Assembly: GCA_028706405.1 (NCBI GenBank)
Contig: JAQWBM010000001.1
Span: 62,001 to 126,000 of the forward strand
From: Eubacteriales bacterium
GTDB lineage: Bacteria > Bacillota > Clostridia > Peptostreptococcales > Anaerovoracaceae
Length of the DNA stretch: 64,000 nucleotides
Direction: 5' to 3'
Positions 8,868 to 18,242 of this stretch are shown here, piece by piece. The notes under the pieces are model-generated. The model was not told where the DNA came from. It did not search any database and saw nothing but the letters and a program-made list of their open reading frames with translations. The stretch's first letter is position 1, and each line of letters opens with the position of its first letter. Made by a program: the position numbers and the translations under genes.

Positions 8868-9698
8868 TTAATAAAGCCGTTTTAATTCCTCTTCTGTGAC
8901 TCCGCCGAAGGTATTCTCTTCTTGCGGAAACGCGCCGGATTTCACTTCTTTCTTATATAATGCCAATGCTTTTGTAATTTCCGGACCAAGATTGATATAT
9001 TGCTTTACAAACTTTGGGACAAATTTTTCAAATAAGCCAACCATATCATGATATACTATGACCTGACCATCAGTAAATCTGCCGCCGCCGATTCCGATAG
9101 TTGGAATTCGCAGCTTTTCTGTAATCAGCTTGCCTAATTGTTCCGGAATACATTCCAATACGATTGAATATGCGCCCGCTGCTTCCAATGCCAGGGCATC
9201 ATCCAAAACGTCCTTGGCCGCATCACCTTTACCCTGGATTTTAAAGCCTCCCAGCTTGGAAACAGTTTGAGGAGTCAGCCCTATATGACCCATTACTGGA
9301 ATCCCTGCGTCTACAATTGCTTTTACAGTATCTGCTACTTCTCTTCCGCCTTCAAGCTTAATAGCATCGCATCTTCCTTCTTTCAGCATTCTGGTGGCAT
9401 TTATGATAGCCTCTTCCTTTGATACGTTGTAGGATCCAAAGGGCATGTCGGTAACGATATGCGTATTTGGAGCACCCAGAACTACCGGCTTCGTATGATG
9501 TATCATCTGTTCCATAGTACATGCTATCGTTGAATCATCGCCCAGCATTGCCATCATTAGGGAGTCTCCGATCAGGATAACATCAATTCCCGCTTTTTCA
9601 GCCAAACATGCTGTCGGGTAATCATATGCCGTCACCATGGCAATTTTCTCACCCTTATCCTTCATTTCCCGCAACTTGAGTGTTGTTATTTTAGCCAT
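8868..9698 (-). CDS. panB: 3-methyl-2-oxobutanoate hydroxymethyltransferase
   Basis: A 276-residue ketopantoate hydroxymethyltransferase, transferring a one-carbon unit from methylene-tetrahydrofolate to 2-oxoisovalerate. The family signatures are present: MVTAYDYPTACLAEKAGIDV, LIGDSLMMAMLG (metal-binding Asp), DMPFGSY, KLEGG, GHIGLTPQ and the catalytic Glu in ECIP. GAGGGAGGAAAC before the ATG supports the start, and the length is normal. It sits between an fchA remnant/fhs upstream and panE downstream. The link to one-carbon folate genes is biochemically sensible because PanB uses methylene-tetrahydrofolate. Expression with panE on a single transcript is likely but the 126-bp gap leaves room for regulation. 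Confidence 0.96.
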   Translation of the reverse strand: MAKITTLKLREMKDKGEKIAMVTAYDYPTACLAEKAGIDVILIGDSLMMAMLGDDSTIACTMEQMIHHTKPVVLGAPNTHIVTDMPFGSYNVSKEEAIINATRMLKEGRCDAIKLEGGREVADTVKAIVDAGIPVMGHIGLTPQTVSKLGGFKIQGKGDAAKDVLDDALALEAAGAYSIVLECIPEQLGKLITEKLRIPTIGIGGGRFTDGQVIVYHDMVGLFEKFVPKFVKQYINLGPEITKALALYKKEVKSGAFPQEENTFGGVTEEELKRLY

Positions 9699-9750
9699 CT
9701 AGTTTCCTCCCTCTCTCCTCTATTTTTCGCTATTTATATACATAATTTTT

Positions 9751-9813
9751 TTATACAGCTTTCAGATTAGAAGCCAAAGCATCGATAAACTCATAACAAG
9801 CTTTATCCGGCAT
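9751..9813 (-). pseudogene. fchA: Truncated remnant of methenyltetrahydrofolate cyclohydrolase (fchA)
   Basis: A 20-codon open frame, MPDKACYEFIDALASNLKAV, starts 12 nt after the fhs stop behind a good AGGAGAGA ribosome site. It closely resembles the first ~15 residues of FchA-type cyclohydrolase/cyclodeaminase proteins, which open with a DK-C-EF-ALAS pattern before a PGGGG loop. That loop and everything after it are missing, and the frame stops at TAA. In many clostridia fhs is followed by fchA and folD, so this is most likely what is left after an internal deletion. The panB gene begins shortly downstream. An alternative reading, a true small peptide, is less likely. Confidence 0.6.
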
Positions 9814-9825
9814 AATTAATCTCTC

Positions 9826-11505
9826 CTAGAACAATCCGCTTATTTTTCCGGTTCTATCTACATCGATTTGTTCGGCTGCCGGAGTTTTCGGAAGACCGGG
9901 CATAGTCATTATATCTCCTGTTATTGCGACTATAAAGCCTGCACCGATTGCCGGTTTGACATTTCTGACTGTGATTCTAAAACCTTTCGGTCGCCCTAAT
10001 TTAGTTGCATCATCAGAAAGTGAATATTGGGTTTTTGCTATGCATACCGGAAGACCCCCATAACCAAGGGATTCTATTTCCTTTATCTCCTTTAAAGCAT
10101 TACCTGCATAGTCTGCCCCGTCTGCTCCGTATACCTTTACAGCTATTGCCTCTATCTTATCCTTTAAAGCCAGGTCATTATCATATGAAAACCTGAAGCT
10201 GCTTTCGTTTTTATCTATGACTCTGATTATCTCTTCTGCAAGAGCGATTCCCCCGCTGCTCCCCTTACCCCATACCTCAGACAGTATGGCGTTTACTCCC
10301 AGTTCTTTGCATCTTTTTTCTATATATTTTAATTCTTCTTCTGTATCTGTCGGAAAGCGGTTGATTGCAACAACTGCCGGAAGACCAAATACCCGGGTTA
10401 TATTTTCCACATGTTTTAGCAGGTTACCTATCCCCTGTTCCAACGCAGGGATATTCTCCTCTCCAAGATAAGCCTTTTGTATGCCTCCATGAAGCTTCAA
10501 GGCTCTGGCTGTTGCAACAATCACTACTGCATCCGGCTGTAAACCGCTGAGCCGGCATTTTATGTCGATAAATTTCTCCGCACCCAGGTCCGCGCCGAAG
10601 CCTGCTTCCGTTACCACGTAGCTGCCAAGCTTCAGAGCTATTTTTGTAGCCATTACGCTGTTGCATCCATGAGCGATATTAGCAAAAGGACCTCCATGCA
10701 CAAAGGCAGGATTATGCTCTAATGTTTGAACCAGATTCGGCTTCAGAGCATCCTTAAGCAACGCTGCGGCTGCTCCTTGTCCTTTTAAATCGCCAACGGT
10801 AACGGGCTCCCCTTCATAGTTGTACGCTAAAATTATCCTGGAAACTTTTTCTTTTAAGTCTTCCAGGTCGTTTGACAGACATAGTATTGCCATGATTTCC
10901 GAAGCTACCGAAATATCGAATCCGTCTTCTCTGGGGGTGCCGTTTACTTTGCCCCCAAGTCCGTTTACTATAAATCTTAATTGCCTGTCATTCATATCAA
11001 GACATCTCTTCCAGATGATTCTTCTCGTGTCAATTCGCAGCTGATTTCCCTGCTGGATATGGTTGTCCAATAAAGCCGCAATTAGATTGTTTGCTGTTGT
11101 TACCGCATGAATATCGCCTGTAAAATGAAGATTGATATCCTCCATAGGCACAACTTGAGCGTAACCTCCGCCGGCCGCTCCTCCCTTGATTCCAAATACC
11201 GGACCAAGGGACGGTTCCCTCAATGCTATTACAGTCTTTTTTCCAAGTTTGTTTAGTGCATCCCCCAGACCCACTGTAGTTGTGGTTTTTCCTTCCCCTG
11301 CCGGAGTCGGATTGATGGCCGTAACCAGAATCAATTTTCCATTTTTCCTATTCTTATATTCTTCCAGTATATTGTAATCGACTTTTCCTTTATATCTTCC
11401 GTAGCATTCCAGATAATTTTCACTTATGGAAAGTCGATCTGCAATTTGCTCTATCCGATTCAGTTCTGTTTCCTGTGCGATTTGAATATCACTTTTGTAA
11501 TTCAT
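9826..11505 (-). CDS. fhs: Formate-tetrahydrofolate ligase
   Basis: A 559-residue enzyme that makes 10-formyl-tetrahydrofolate from formate, tetrahydrofolate and ATP; it feeds purine and one-carbon metabolism and, in acetogens, the methyl branch of the Wood-Ljungdahl pathway. The P-loop region [18 protein letters not shown], the [20 protein letters not shown] stretch, LHFTGD and the C-terminal [20 protein letters not shown] motif are all clear. I used the ATG at 11505 because GGGAGGA precedes it; an ATG six codons upstream lies before that site. A promoter with an extended -10 is likely at 11612-11640, and the 6S RNA gene lies just upstream. Downstream is a remnant of fchA instead of the intact gene. 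Confidence 0.97.
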   Translation of the reverse strand: MNYKSDIQIAQETELNRIEQIADRLSISENYLECYGRYKGKVDYNILEEYKNRKNGKLILVTAINPTPAGEGKTTTTVGLGDALNKLGKKTVIALREPSLGPVFGIKGGAAGGGYAQVVPMEDINLHFTGDIHAVTTANNLIAALLDNHIQQGNQLRIDTRRIIWKRCLDMNDRQLRFIVNGLGGKVNGTPREDGFDISVASEIMAILCLSNDLEDLKEKVSRIILAYNYEGEPVTVGDLKGQGAAAALLKDALKPNLVQTLEHNPAFVHGGPFANIAHGCNSVMATKIALKLGSYVVTEAGFGADLGAEKFIDIKCRLSGLQPDAVVIVATARALKLHGGIQKAYLGEENIPALEQGIGNLLKHVENITRVFGLPAVVAINRFPTDTEEELKYIEKRCKELGVNAILSEVWGKGSSGGIALAEEIIRVIDKNESSFRFSYDNDLALKDKIEAIAVKVYGADGADYAGNALKEIKEIESLGYGGLPVCIAKTQYSLSDDATKLGRPKGFRITVRNVKPAIGAGFIVAITGDIMTMPGLPKTPAAEQIDVDRTGKISGLF

Positions 11506-11611
11506 TAGTTCCTCCCAGCGCATTAATGCATTTTATTTTTAAATGTCTGCTACATCGATAATCATACTAAAATTTTATTCCAAAGAGTTGTAAAAAACAA
11601 TATGTTATTAT

Positions 11612-11640
11612 ATTATATCAAATAAAAAGTAGAAATTGTC
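11612..11640 (-). promoter_or_regulatory. Probable promoter of fhs
   Basis: On the minus strand a TGATATAAT extended -10 (TATAAT at 11612-11617) is preceded, 18 bp away, by CGACAA. It lies about 105 nt upstream of the fhs ATG, downstream of the 6S RNA gene. Confidence 0.45.
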
Positions 11641-11681
11641 GGATTATAGACCAATTTTAACAATATCTCCTTTTTAAATAA

Positions 11682-11880
11682 CAAAAAATCCCGAACATGT
11701 CGTCAGGACATAATTCACACCCTATCTTAGATAGGGGGGTACTCTGTTCCTGCTTCTGTCTTCCTCGCATCGGAGGCTTGACATAGGCTGGGAAACCCGA
11801 ATTCCCAAGGCCAATACGTAGGTTGAATTATAAATCCTTAACGAACACTTCAGGATTGAATTTAATAAATTTTTTACCTT
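11682..11880 (-). ncRNA. ssrS: 6S RNA
   Basis: A ~200-nt structured RNA gene on the minus strand. The 5' arm (CCTGAAGTGTTCGTTAAGG, about 11835-11853) pairs over more than 30 nt with the 3' arm (CCTGACGACATGTTCGGGA, about 11690-11708), including ATAATTCA/TGAATTAT pairing. The TGTTCG and CGACAT elements sit where they do in known 6S RNAs (E. coli has GAGATGTTCG near the 5' end and GGCGGCATCTCGG near the 3' end). A T-run follows the 3' arm at 11682-11688. A perfect-spacing promoter precedes it. 6S RNA mimics an open promoter and binds the sigma-A holoenzyme to modulate transcription. The central part (11710-11830) should form the open bubble and apical stems. Boundaries are approximate. Confidence 0.8.
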
Positions 11881-11887
11881 TAGATTT

Positions 11888-11916
11888 ATTATATACTATT
11901 CTTCCCTGTTTTACAA
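11888..11916 (-). promoter_or_regulatory. Sigma-A promoter of the 6S RNA gene
   Basis: TTGTAA (11911-11916) and a consensus TATAAT (11888-11893) are separated by exactly 17 bp on the minus strand. This puts the 5' end of the 6S transcript near 11880. Confidence 0.7.
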
Positions 11917-11953
11917 TTCCAATTATTTCATAAGACTCCTTATTTCAATATAT

Positions 11954-12679
11954 TTATAATTCGTCAAAAGGTGCTGAAGAATTTGTATATACTTTTTGTA
12001 CGTCATCGTTTTCTTCAAGGATGTCGATCATCTTTTTGAGGTTTTTGATATCATCCCCGCCGGGAGTCGCTTCCATGGATGGAACATATTCTATGTCCGC
12101 TTCAACAAATTCGTATCCATCTGCCTTTAAAGCTTCAAAAACCGCATTAAAAGATTCCGTTGATGTCTGAATTTCATAGCTGTCATCATGTGTGAGCATA
12201 TCCTCGGCGCCGTTTTCAAGTGAAGCTTCCATCAGAGTATCTTCATCAACAGCATCCGTTTTTTCTATAAGGATTATTCCTTTTCGTTCAAACATATAGG
12301 AAACGCACCCCGGAACACCCAGATTTCCGCCGTACTTATCAAATGCATGCTTCATGGCAGCAGTTGTTCTGTTTCTATTATCGGTAAGTACGTCAACGAT
12401 TACCGCTACTCCGCCTGCTCCGTATCCCTCGAAGCTTCCGGATTCATATGTTTCTCCGGCAAGCTCGCCGGTTCCCTTTTTTATTGCCCTGGTAATATTA
12501 TCATTGGGCATATTGATGCCTCTCGCCTTATCGATAGCATGCTTTAGCGTTATATTGTACTCAGGATCGCCACCGCTCTTAGCGGCTACTGTAATAGCTC
12601 TTGCATATTTGGTAAAAATCTGAGCTCGTTTTGAATCCTGCGAAGCTTTTCTGTTTGCAATCGTTCCATGTCTGCCCAT
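11954..12679 (-). CDS. YebC/PmpR-family protein
   Basis: A 241-residue YebC-family protein. The family opening MGRHGTIANRKASQDSKRAQIFTKYARAI is clear (other members read SGHSKW-NI-H-K), followed by AKSGGDPEYNITLKHAIDKARGINMPNDNI and the acidic pocket residues in YESGSFEGYGAGGVAVIVDVLTDNRNR. The family is annotated as transcription regulators, and some members have been linked to relief of ribosome stalling; which applies here is not shown. The ATG at 12679 follows a GAGGGGGA ribosome site; 11 additional in-frame upstream codons were rejected. An extended -10 promoter lies at 12742-12750. It is a single-gene unit between the 6S RNA gene and a long palindrome. Confidence 0.92.
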   Translation of the reverse strand: MGRHGTIANRKASQDSKRAQIFTKYARAITVAAKSGGDPEYNITLKHAIDKARGINMPNDNITRAIKKGTGELAGETYESGSFEGYGAGGVAVIVDVLTDNRNRTTAAMKHAFDKYGGNLGVPGCVSYMFERKGIILIEKTDAVDEDTLMEASLENGAEDMLTHDDSYEIQTSTESFNAVFEALKADGYEFVEADIEYVPSMEATPGGDDIKNLKKMIDILEENDDVQKVYTNSSAPFDEL

Positions 12680-12741
12680 TGAACTGTCCCCCTCGTAATG
12701 TTTATTTTTCAAGATGCCTGTATTTCTATGATTTTAAATCC

Positions 12742-12750
12742 ATTATAACA
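12742..12750 (-). promoter_or_regulatory. Extended -10 promoter of the YebC-family gene
   Basis: The minus strand reads TGTTATAATGG, an extended -10 element, about 60 nt upstream of the ATG. No strong -35 box is seen. Confidence 0.45.
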
Positions 12751-12810
12751 TAGAAGTATCGTTATTACCACATTTACTGATTACCGGCTTTGTGTTTTTC
12801 CGGCTTTAAT

Positions 12811-12933
12811 GTTACTCCGTTCACAGCCTTTTTGTGCCGGGCATGGCTGTGATTAGGCGTATATGGCTTAAGAAGTGCACCAAAAGCCTGACCGCCTGAT
12901 TCCAGCCATGCCCGGCACAAAAAGGCTGTGAAC
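12811..12933. repeat. Palindromic element with perfect 31-bp arms
   Basis: The arms at 12819-12849 and 12903-12933 are exact inverted repeats over 31 bp. The complementarity continues imperfectly into the centre (GATTAGGCG against CGCCTGATT), leaving a ~35-nt loop. It occupies the gap between the activase stop (12943) and the yebC promoter. It starts with GTTACT and GTTCACA, as do the repeats at 46303 and 46847. No coding potential was seen. It may act as a transcription barrier or be a small mobile repeat. Confidence 0.75.
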
Positions 12934-12942
12934 AGGGATGCT

Positions 12943-15900
12943 TCACTCATTGATAGCTTTAACCTGTTTCCATTCTTTCACATCGGCAGGCTCCTTGCTG
13001 CTTTCGGTATCAGCTGTTGATTCATTGGTTTTTTTCATATTTTTGTATGCTGTAGCCATCATAAGCTTGATTCGGTTAAGTTGATTTACATTGCTGGCTC
13101 CGGGGTCATAGTCGATAGCCGCTATATTAGTCAGCGAATTATAATTCCTTAGTGCTTTCAGCATGCCTTTCCCTGTAACATGGTTGGGGAGACACGCAAA
13201 GGGCTGGAGACAAACGATATTTTCAACGCCGCTATCTATTAGCTCTATCATTTCTCCGGTCAAAAGCCAGCCTTCACCATATTGGTTCCCTAAGGACACG
13301 ATCTGAGCCGCCTTTTTCGCCATATCTTCAATGTAAAGCGGGGGCTCAAACCGATTGCTTTCCTCTAAAGCCTTTCTCGCAGGTGCTCGGAAATATTCTA
13401 TAACCCTGATAGCTGCCGAATTTAAAACCATCGTGCTATATTTTCCGGACAAATTTTTAAAATTGTATTCTTTACTGTGCATACCATATAAGAAGAAGTC
13501 AATAAGGTCTAATACAACTGCTTCTCCGCCTTCTTCTTCAATAATTCCAACAATATCATTATTTGCATTAGGATGATATTTTACAAGGATTTCTCCTACA
13601 ACACCTACCTTAGGCTTTTTTATATCCTTTAGAGGAAGTTTGTCAAAATCTTCGACCATTTTACGAATATTATTGCGGAATTTTCTCAGGCTCCCCTTTT
13701 CAATATTTTTAATTGCTGTTTGGTTCCATTTTTCATAAAGGGCGTTTGCAGAGCCTTCGGTCACCTCATAAGGTCTTGTGGCATACAGCACCTTCATCAG
13801 AACATCACCATAAACCATAGCCATTAGTGCTCTTTTTATCATGGGTAAAGTGAATTTGAAGCCCGGATTCTTTTCTAATCCTGACATATTAACAGAAATA
13901 ACGGGTATCTGCTCCATTTTTAAATCGATCAATGCTTTTCTCAGCAGCGCCACATAATTGCTGGCACGACATCCTCCGCCTGTCTGTGACATAAAGACGG
14001 CAGTTTTGTCAAGGTCATATTTTCCTGATTTCAGAGTGGAAATTATCTGCCCAAGGGACACAATGGTCGGATAACATGCATCATTGTTAATATAACGTAA
14101 CCCTTCTTCCACGGCATGCGTATCAACAGACGGCAGCAGCTCGGCTTTATATCCGCTATGGTTGATTGCCGGCGCCAAGAGTTCAAAATGTATCGGAGAC
14201 ATCTGCGGAATCAGGAGCGTATAATCTCGTTTCATTTGTCGAGTAAAGAATTTTCTTTTAAAGAAGACATCTGACTTACTTGGTTTGATGTTGTTCTTAT
14301 CTCGTTCCTCCATCGCCGCCTTCAAGGAACGAATTCTTATCTTTACCGCGCCAAGGTTTGATCCTTCGTCTATCTTCAAAACTGTGTAAAGCTTATTTTT
14401 ATTTGTCATTAATTCTTCCACTTGATCAGTCGTTACAGCATCTAACCCGCAGCCGAAGGAATTGAGCTGCACAAGTTCTATATCATCATTGTTTCCCGCC
14501 ATATCTGCTGCCCTGTATAATCTGGTGTGATACATCCATTGATCCAAAACCCTAACCGGGCGGTTCAGCCTGGAAAAATGTGCTGCCGAATCTTCTGTCA
14601 GCACTGCAAACCCGAAGGAATTTATTAGCTGGTCGATTCCATGATTAATTTCAGGATCCAAATGATACGGGCGACCTGCCAATATCACGGCTTTTTTATT
14701 GTGCTCTTTGATAGTTTTTACAGCATAGACCCCGTGCTTTTTGATGTCATCTTTAAAGCGTTTATCTTCTTTACGCGCTTCTTTTACTGCTTTATAAATA
14801 TCATTTGAGCTAATATGAAAATTTTGGAAGCCCTCATAAAGCCGTCTGCTTAATCTCGCATCATCATCGTATGGAAGAAATGGATGAAGGAATCGAACCT
14901 CGTTCTCTTCAAAAATATCATCCATATTGTTGGCGATGACCTCGGGGTATGTTGCAACAATCGGGCAATTATAATGATTTTGGGCTGTCTGATCTTCCGC
15001 CAGTTCATAATTTATACATGGATAAAATATTAATTTGACACCGTTATTTACCAACCATTTTATATGTCCATGCACCAGTTTTGCCGGGTAACAGGCTGTG
15101 TCAGAAGAAATGGTTTCCATTCCTGTCTCGTAGATATCCTTTGATGATACGGGAGATAATTGTACCCGAAAACCAAGCTTCGTAAAAAAAGTAAACCAAA
15201 ATGGATAGTTTTCATACATGTTGAGAACACGAGGGATCCCGATCGTCCCGCGGGGAGCATATGCTTCCTCCAAGGGTTCATAAGAAAATAGCCTGTTATA
15301 CTTATATTCATAAAGATTGGGAAGCTCTTCTTTTTTACTTGTAATGCCCGCACCCTTTTCACAACGATTACCTGTGATATGTCTTACTCCGTCATTAAAT
15401 TTATTGATCGTTAGAAGGCAATGATTTTCACAGCCCTTACATCTGGTATGAGTGTTATTAACAGTAAAGCTATCTATCTCGGAAAGCTTTAAAATACCAG
15501 ATTCTGTTCCGGTTACATAATTTTCTCTTGCAATCAAGGCAGCCCCGTAGGCTCCCATAATCCCTGCTATATCCGGTCTGATAACATCTCTTCCGAGAAT
15601 ACGTTCTATACTTCTTAAAACTGCGTTGTTCAAGAAGGTTCCGCCTTGAACGACAATTTTTTCTCCTGCTTCATCAGTATTTCTAAGCTTAATAACCTTA
15701 TAAAGCGCGTTTCTGACCACGGAATGTGATAATCCGGCAGAAATATCCCCTATGGTAGCCCCTTCTTTTTGTGCCTGCTTTACCTTTGAATTCATGAAAA
15801 CGGTACAGCGCGTTCCGAGGTCTACCGGAGATCCGGCAAAAAGCGCTTCCTCTGCAAAAGCCTCTACATCCATATTTACAGATTTTGAATAAGTTTCGAT

Positions 15901-17244
15901 GAATGAGCCGCAACCCGAAGAACAGGCTTCATTAAGCATGATGTTGTGGATTGCGCCATCCTTGATCTTCATGCATTTCATATCCTGTCCGCCAATATCA
16001 AGAATAAAATCCACTCCCGGCAGAAACTCCTCAGAAGCTTTATAATGAGCCATTGTTTCAATTTCGCCGATATCTACGTTAAACGCAGCTTTGATAAGAC
16101 CTTCTCCATATCCTGTTACTGTTGAGTTTGCGATATACGCTCCATCAGGCAAGAGTGAATACAGCTCTTTAAGCATTGACATTGTGGCTTCGATAGGTTT
16201 TCCTTCATTGCTTCTATAGAAAGAATATAGTAAATATTTTTCGTCGTCTATTAATGCGGCCTTCGTTGTGGTAGAACCCGCATCTATACCTAAAAAGACT
16301 CTTCCTTTTGCCCGCTTGACATCTCTCTTCTTAATTTTATCTTTATCGTGTCGGATTTTAAAGCTTTGGAAATCACTATAATCTTTAAATAAAGGCTCCA
16401 TGTGTTTTGTTTCGGAAAGCATGTTGATATCTGCATTTTCAATCTTACTTAAAATGCTTTCTAATGAAACTGTATCATACTTGGCTGACATTAAGGCTGC
16501 ACCAATTGCAACGTAATACTCGGATCCTTCAGGAAAAATAACCTGCTCCGGTTTTAAATCCAATGTTTCAACAAACCGCTTTCTGAGTTCTGAAAGAAAT
16601 GACAGCGGACCGCCAAGAAACGCAACATTACCGCGTATGGTCCTGCCGCATGCAAGACCGCTGATGGTTTGATTTACAACAGCCTGAAATATCGAAACTG
16701 AAAGATCTTCTATACTTGCACCGTCATTTATCAGTGGTTGAATGTCAGTTTTAGCAAAAACTCCGCATCTTGCGGCAATTGGATATATAATTTTGTAGTT
16801 TCTTGCACTTTCATTCAATCCTTGTGCATCTGTATTCAGCAATATTGCCATCTGGTCAATAAAAGCTCCTGTACCCCCCGCACAGGTTCCGTTCATTCTT
16901 TGCTCTACTGTTGGACCGTAAAATGTGATTTTTGCATCTTCCCCGCCCAGTTCAATGGCTACATCCGTATCCGGGATCAGCGATTCTACCGCTGTGCCGC
17001 AGGCAATTACCTCCTGCTGGAAAGGAATTTCAAGAAGGCCTGACAATGAAAGACCCCCTGAACCTGTAATGGAAACCGTAGTCTGTATATCTTTAAATGT
17101 ATTATAAAGATCGAGCATAAGCTCGTGAACCGTTTCAAAAACATTTGACATGTGTCTCTCATATCTGCTGAAGACTATTTTATCATACCGGTCTAAGAGA
17201 ACGAATTTTACAGTTGTAGAACCTATGTCTATTCCTAATTTCAT
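12943..17244 (-). CDS. Large acyl-CoA dehydratase activase (double BadF/HgdC ATPase with DUF2229 and HgdB-like regions)
   Basis: A 1433-residue protein fusing two activator ATPases and a dehydratase-like C-terminus. ATPase 1 (residues ~1-265) has [29 protein letters not shown] and [11 protein letters not shown]. ATPase 2 (~310-600) has [30 protein letters not shown] and RCTVFMNS. Each half keeps the Cys pair that holds a 4Fe-4S cluster between subunits in HgdC-type activators. From ~620 a Cys motif (CKGCENHC) leads into a DUF2229-type region, then an HgdB-like region with [12 protein letters not shown] near 1085. Family members drive low-potential electrons into 2-hydroxyacyl-CoA dehydratases. 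No dehydratase subunit gene is adjacent, so the partner is unknown. The ATG at 17244 follows GGAGGGTG; 11 upstream codons were rejected. Confidence 0.9.
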   Translation of the reverse strand: MKLGIDIGSTTVKFVLLDRYDKIVFSRYERHMSNVFETVHELMLDLYNTFKDIQTTVSITGSGGLSLSGLLEIPFQQEVIACGTAVESLIPDTDVAIELGGEDAKITFYGPTVEQRMNGTCAGGTGAFIDQMAILLNTDAQGLNESARNYKIIYPIAARCGVFAKTDIQPLINDGASIEDLSVSIFQAVVNQTISGLACGRTIRGNVAFLGGPLSFLSELRKRFVETLDLKPEQVIFPEGSEYYVAIGAALMSAKYDTVSLESILSKIENADINMLSETKHMEPLFKDYSDFQSFKIRHDKDKIKKRDVKRAKGRVFLGIDAGSTTTKAALIDDEKYLLYSFYRSNEGKPIEATMSMLKELYSLLPDGAYIANSTVTGYGEGLIKAAFNVDIGEIETMAHYKASEEFLPGVDFILDIGGQDMKCMKIKDGAIHNIMLNEACSSGCGSFIETYSKSVNMDVEAFAEEALFAGSPVDLGTRCTVFMNSKVKQAQKEGATIGDISAGLSHSVVRNALYKVIKLRNTDEAGEKIVVQGGTFLNNAVLRSIERILGRDVIRPDIAGIMGAYGAALIARENYVTGTESGILKLSEIDSFTVNNTHTRCKGCENHCLLTINKFNDGVRHITGNRCEKGAGITSKKEELPNLYEYKYNRLFSYEPLEEAYAPRGTIGIPRVLNMYENYPFWFTFFTKLGFRVQLSPVSSKDIYETGMETISSDTACYPAKLVHGHIKWLVNNGVKLIFYPCINYELAEDQTAQNHYNCPIVATYPEVIANNMDDIFEENEVRFLHPFLPYDDDARLSRRLYEGFQNFHISSNDIYKAVKEARKEDKRFKDDIKKHGVYAVKTIKEHNKKAVILAGRPYHLDPEINHGIDQLINSFGFAVLTEDSAAHFSRLNRPVRVLDQWMYHTRLYRAADMAGNNDDIELVQLNSFGCGLDAVTTDQVEELMTNKNKLYTVLKIDEGSNLGAVKIRIRSLKAAMEERDKNNIKPSKSDVFFKRKFFTRQMKRDYTLLIPQMSPIHFELLAPAINHSGYKAELLPSVDTHAVEEGLRYINNDACYPTIVSLGQIISTLKSGKYDLDKTAVFMSQTGGGCRASNYVALLRKALIDLKMEQIPVISVNMSGLEKNPGFKFTLPMIKRALMAMVYGDVLMKVLYATRPYEVTEGSANALYEKWNQTAIKNIEKGSLRKFRNNIRKMVEDFDKLPLKDIKKPKVGVVGEILVKYHPNANNDIVGIIEEEGGEAVVLDLIDFFLYGMHSKEYNFKNLSGKYSTMVLNSAAIRVIEYFRAPARKALEESNRFEPPLYIEDMAKKAAQIVSLGNQYGEGWLLTGEMIELIDSGVENIVCLQPFACLPNHVTGKGMLKALRNYNSLTNIAAIDYDPGASNVNQLNRIKLMMATAYKNMKKTNESTADTESSKEPADVKEWKQVKAINE

Positions 17245-17327
17245 ATAATGCCGACACCCTCCTGTTAAAAGCATCACGCTATAATAAACCCTGTTATTTC
17301 TACGGATTTTATCCGCATTTAGATTTA

Positions 17328-17336
17328 ATTATATCA
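17328..17336 (-). promoter_or_regulatory. Extended -10 promoter of the activase gene
   Basis: TGATATAAT on the minus strand, about 85 nt before the ATG. The leader contains a small CGGAT/ATCCG hairpin. Confidence 0.45.
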
Positions 17337-17492
17337 TGTTTACGGTAATAAAAAAAGATTTGTCTTATGACGATATTCTCATAATAAAAAAGAATAAACG
17401 GCGGAACAAAAGATATTTCCCACTGGAATAAAATAAAGAAATATATTCTTCCTATTTCAACAACGCCTTAATGGTTGTATAATACCCAATAT

Positions 17493-18071
17493 ATGAAAAG
17501 TACTATCAGAAAGAATACATATAAGGCTATTTATCGTCTCCTGAACAGGGTCAGTCCTCTATCCTCGGATTGTGGTTTGCTTTGTTCCGCCGCTTGCTGC
17601 AACTGTGGTGATGACGCAGGTTATGAAGAGGGGTTGGATTTTGAAATGGGTATCTATCTCCTGCCGGGAGAAGAAAAGGTATTTTCCAGAAATGAAACTT
17701 GGCTCAAATGGAGTATGGAAAATGCGGAAGACTATGAATACCCTGATTCATGGAAAGGAAAGATCTATTTTGTAAGATGTAAGAGCCCGCCCCATTGCCC
17801 GCGAGAGATGAGACCATTGCAGTGCCGCTTTTACCCGCTGGCACCGTATCTTACGGAGGCAGGAGAATTACGCTTGATCCTTTCCCCTGTTGATTTACCG
17901 TACCGCTGCCCTCTTGTTCATGATAGGATACCATTGCAGAGGTCCTTTATTAAGGCTACTCATACTGTGTGGAAACGCTTAATCAAGGATCCTCTTATAC
18001 ACGACCTGGTAGAAATGGACTCAAAGGGGCTTAGAAAAAACAAAAAGAAAAAAATCGAAATAATTATATAG
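17493..18071 (+). CDS. Cysteine-rich protein of unknown function (YkgJ-like cysteine cluster)
   Basis: A ~192-residue basic-tailed protein I do not recognise with certainty. It has a cysteine cluster near residues 27-38 (CGLLCSAACCNC), a second group at CKSPPHC-REMRPLQC near 105-122, and one late Cys (YRCPLVHD). Such spacing recalls proteins that bind zinc or an iron-sulfur cluster, and the CPREMRPLQCRFYP segment resembles YkgJ-family cluster proteins. The C-terminus is Lys-rich (NKKKKKIE). I prefer the ATG at 17493 over a TTG at 17475. A TATAAT at 17478-17483 lies only 9 bp before that ATG, so the message may be nearly leaderless. It is divergent from the activase gene. Confidence 0.6.
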   Translation: MKSTIRKNTYKAIYRLLNRVSPLSSDCGLLCSAACCNCGDDAGYEEGLDFEMGIYLLPGEEKVFSRNETWLKWSMENAEDYEYPDSWKGKIYFVRCKSPPHCPREMRPLQCRFYPLAPYLTEAGELRLILSPVDLPYRCPLVHDRIPLQRSFIKATHTVWKRLIKDPLIHDLVEMDSKGLRKNKKKKIEIII

Positions 18072-18100
18072 ATGAAATACAAGCTTGATTTTCATATTTG

Positions 18101-18212
18101 GACAGAAAAAAGCGCCGCAACGATGTGTTTCCGCAGGAACCGTCGGAGCTTCCGGTTGACCGGAAGCGGCCGTGTTCCATAGGAAATACATCCGGCAGGC
18201 GCTTCATCCATT
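18101..18212 (-). terminator. Very long terminator-like palindrome downstream of the YcdB/SLH gene
   Basis: Arms at about 18107-18140 and 18178-18212 begin and end with AAGCGCC/GGCGCTT and pair over ~33 nt with some mismatches. The apex is a perfect GCTTCCGG-TTGA-CCGGAAGC hairpin. On the minus strand it is followed directly by CTTTTTTCTG. It would terminate the upstream SLH gene transcript but is about four times longer than an ordinary intrinsic terminator. The core is shared with the palindrome at 4726-4836. Confidence 0.7.
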
Positions 18213-18242
18213 TCTGGCAGACTCTTACCTGTTTTTGATGTT

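Noticed and set aside
9751..9813. Functional leader peptide for panB
   Set aside because: The peptide matches the FchA N-terminus better and lacks any run of regulatory codons or an attenuator.
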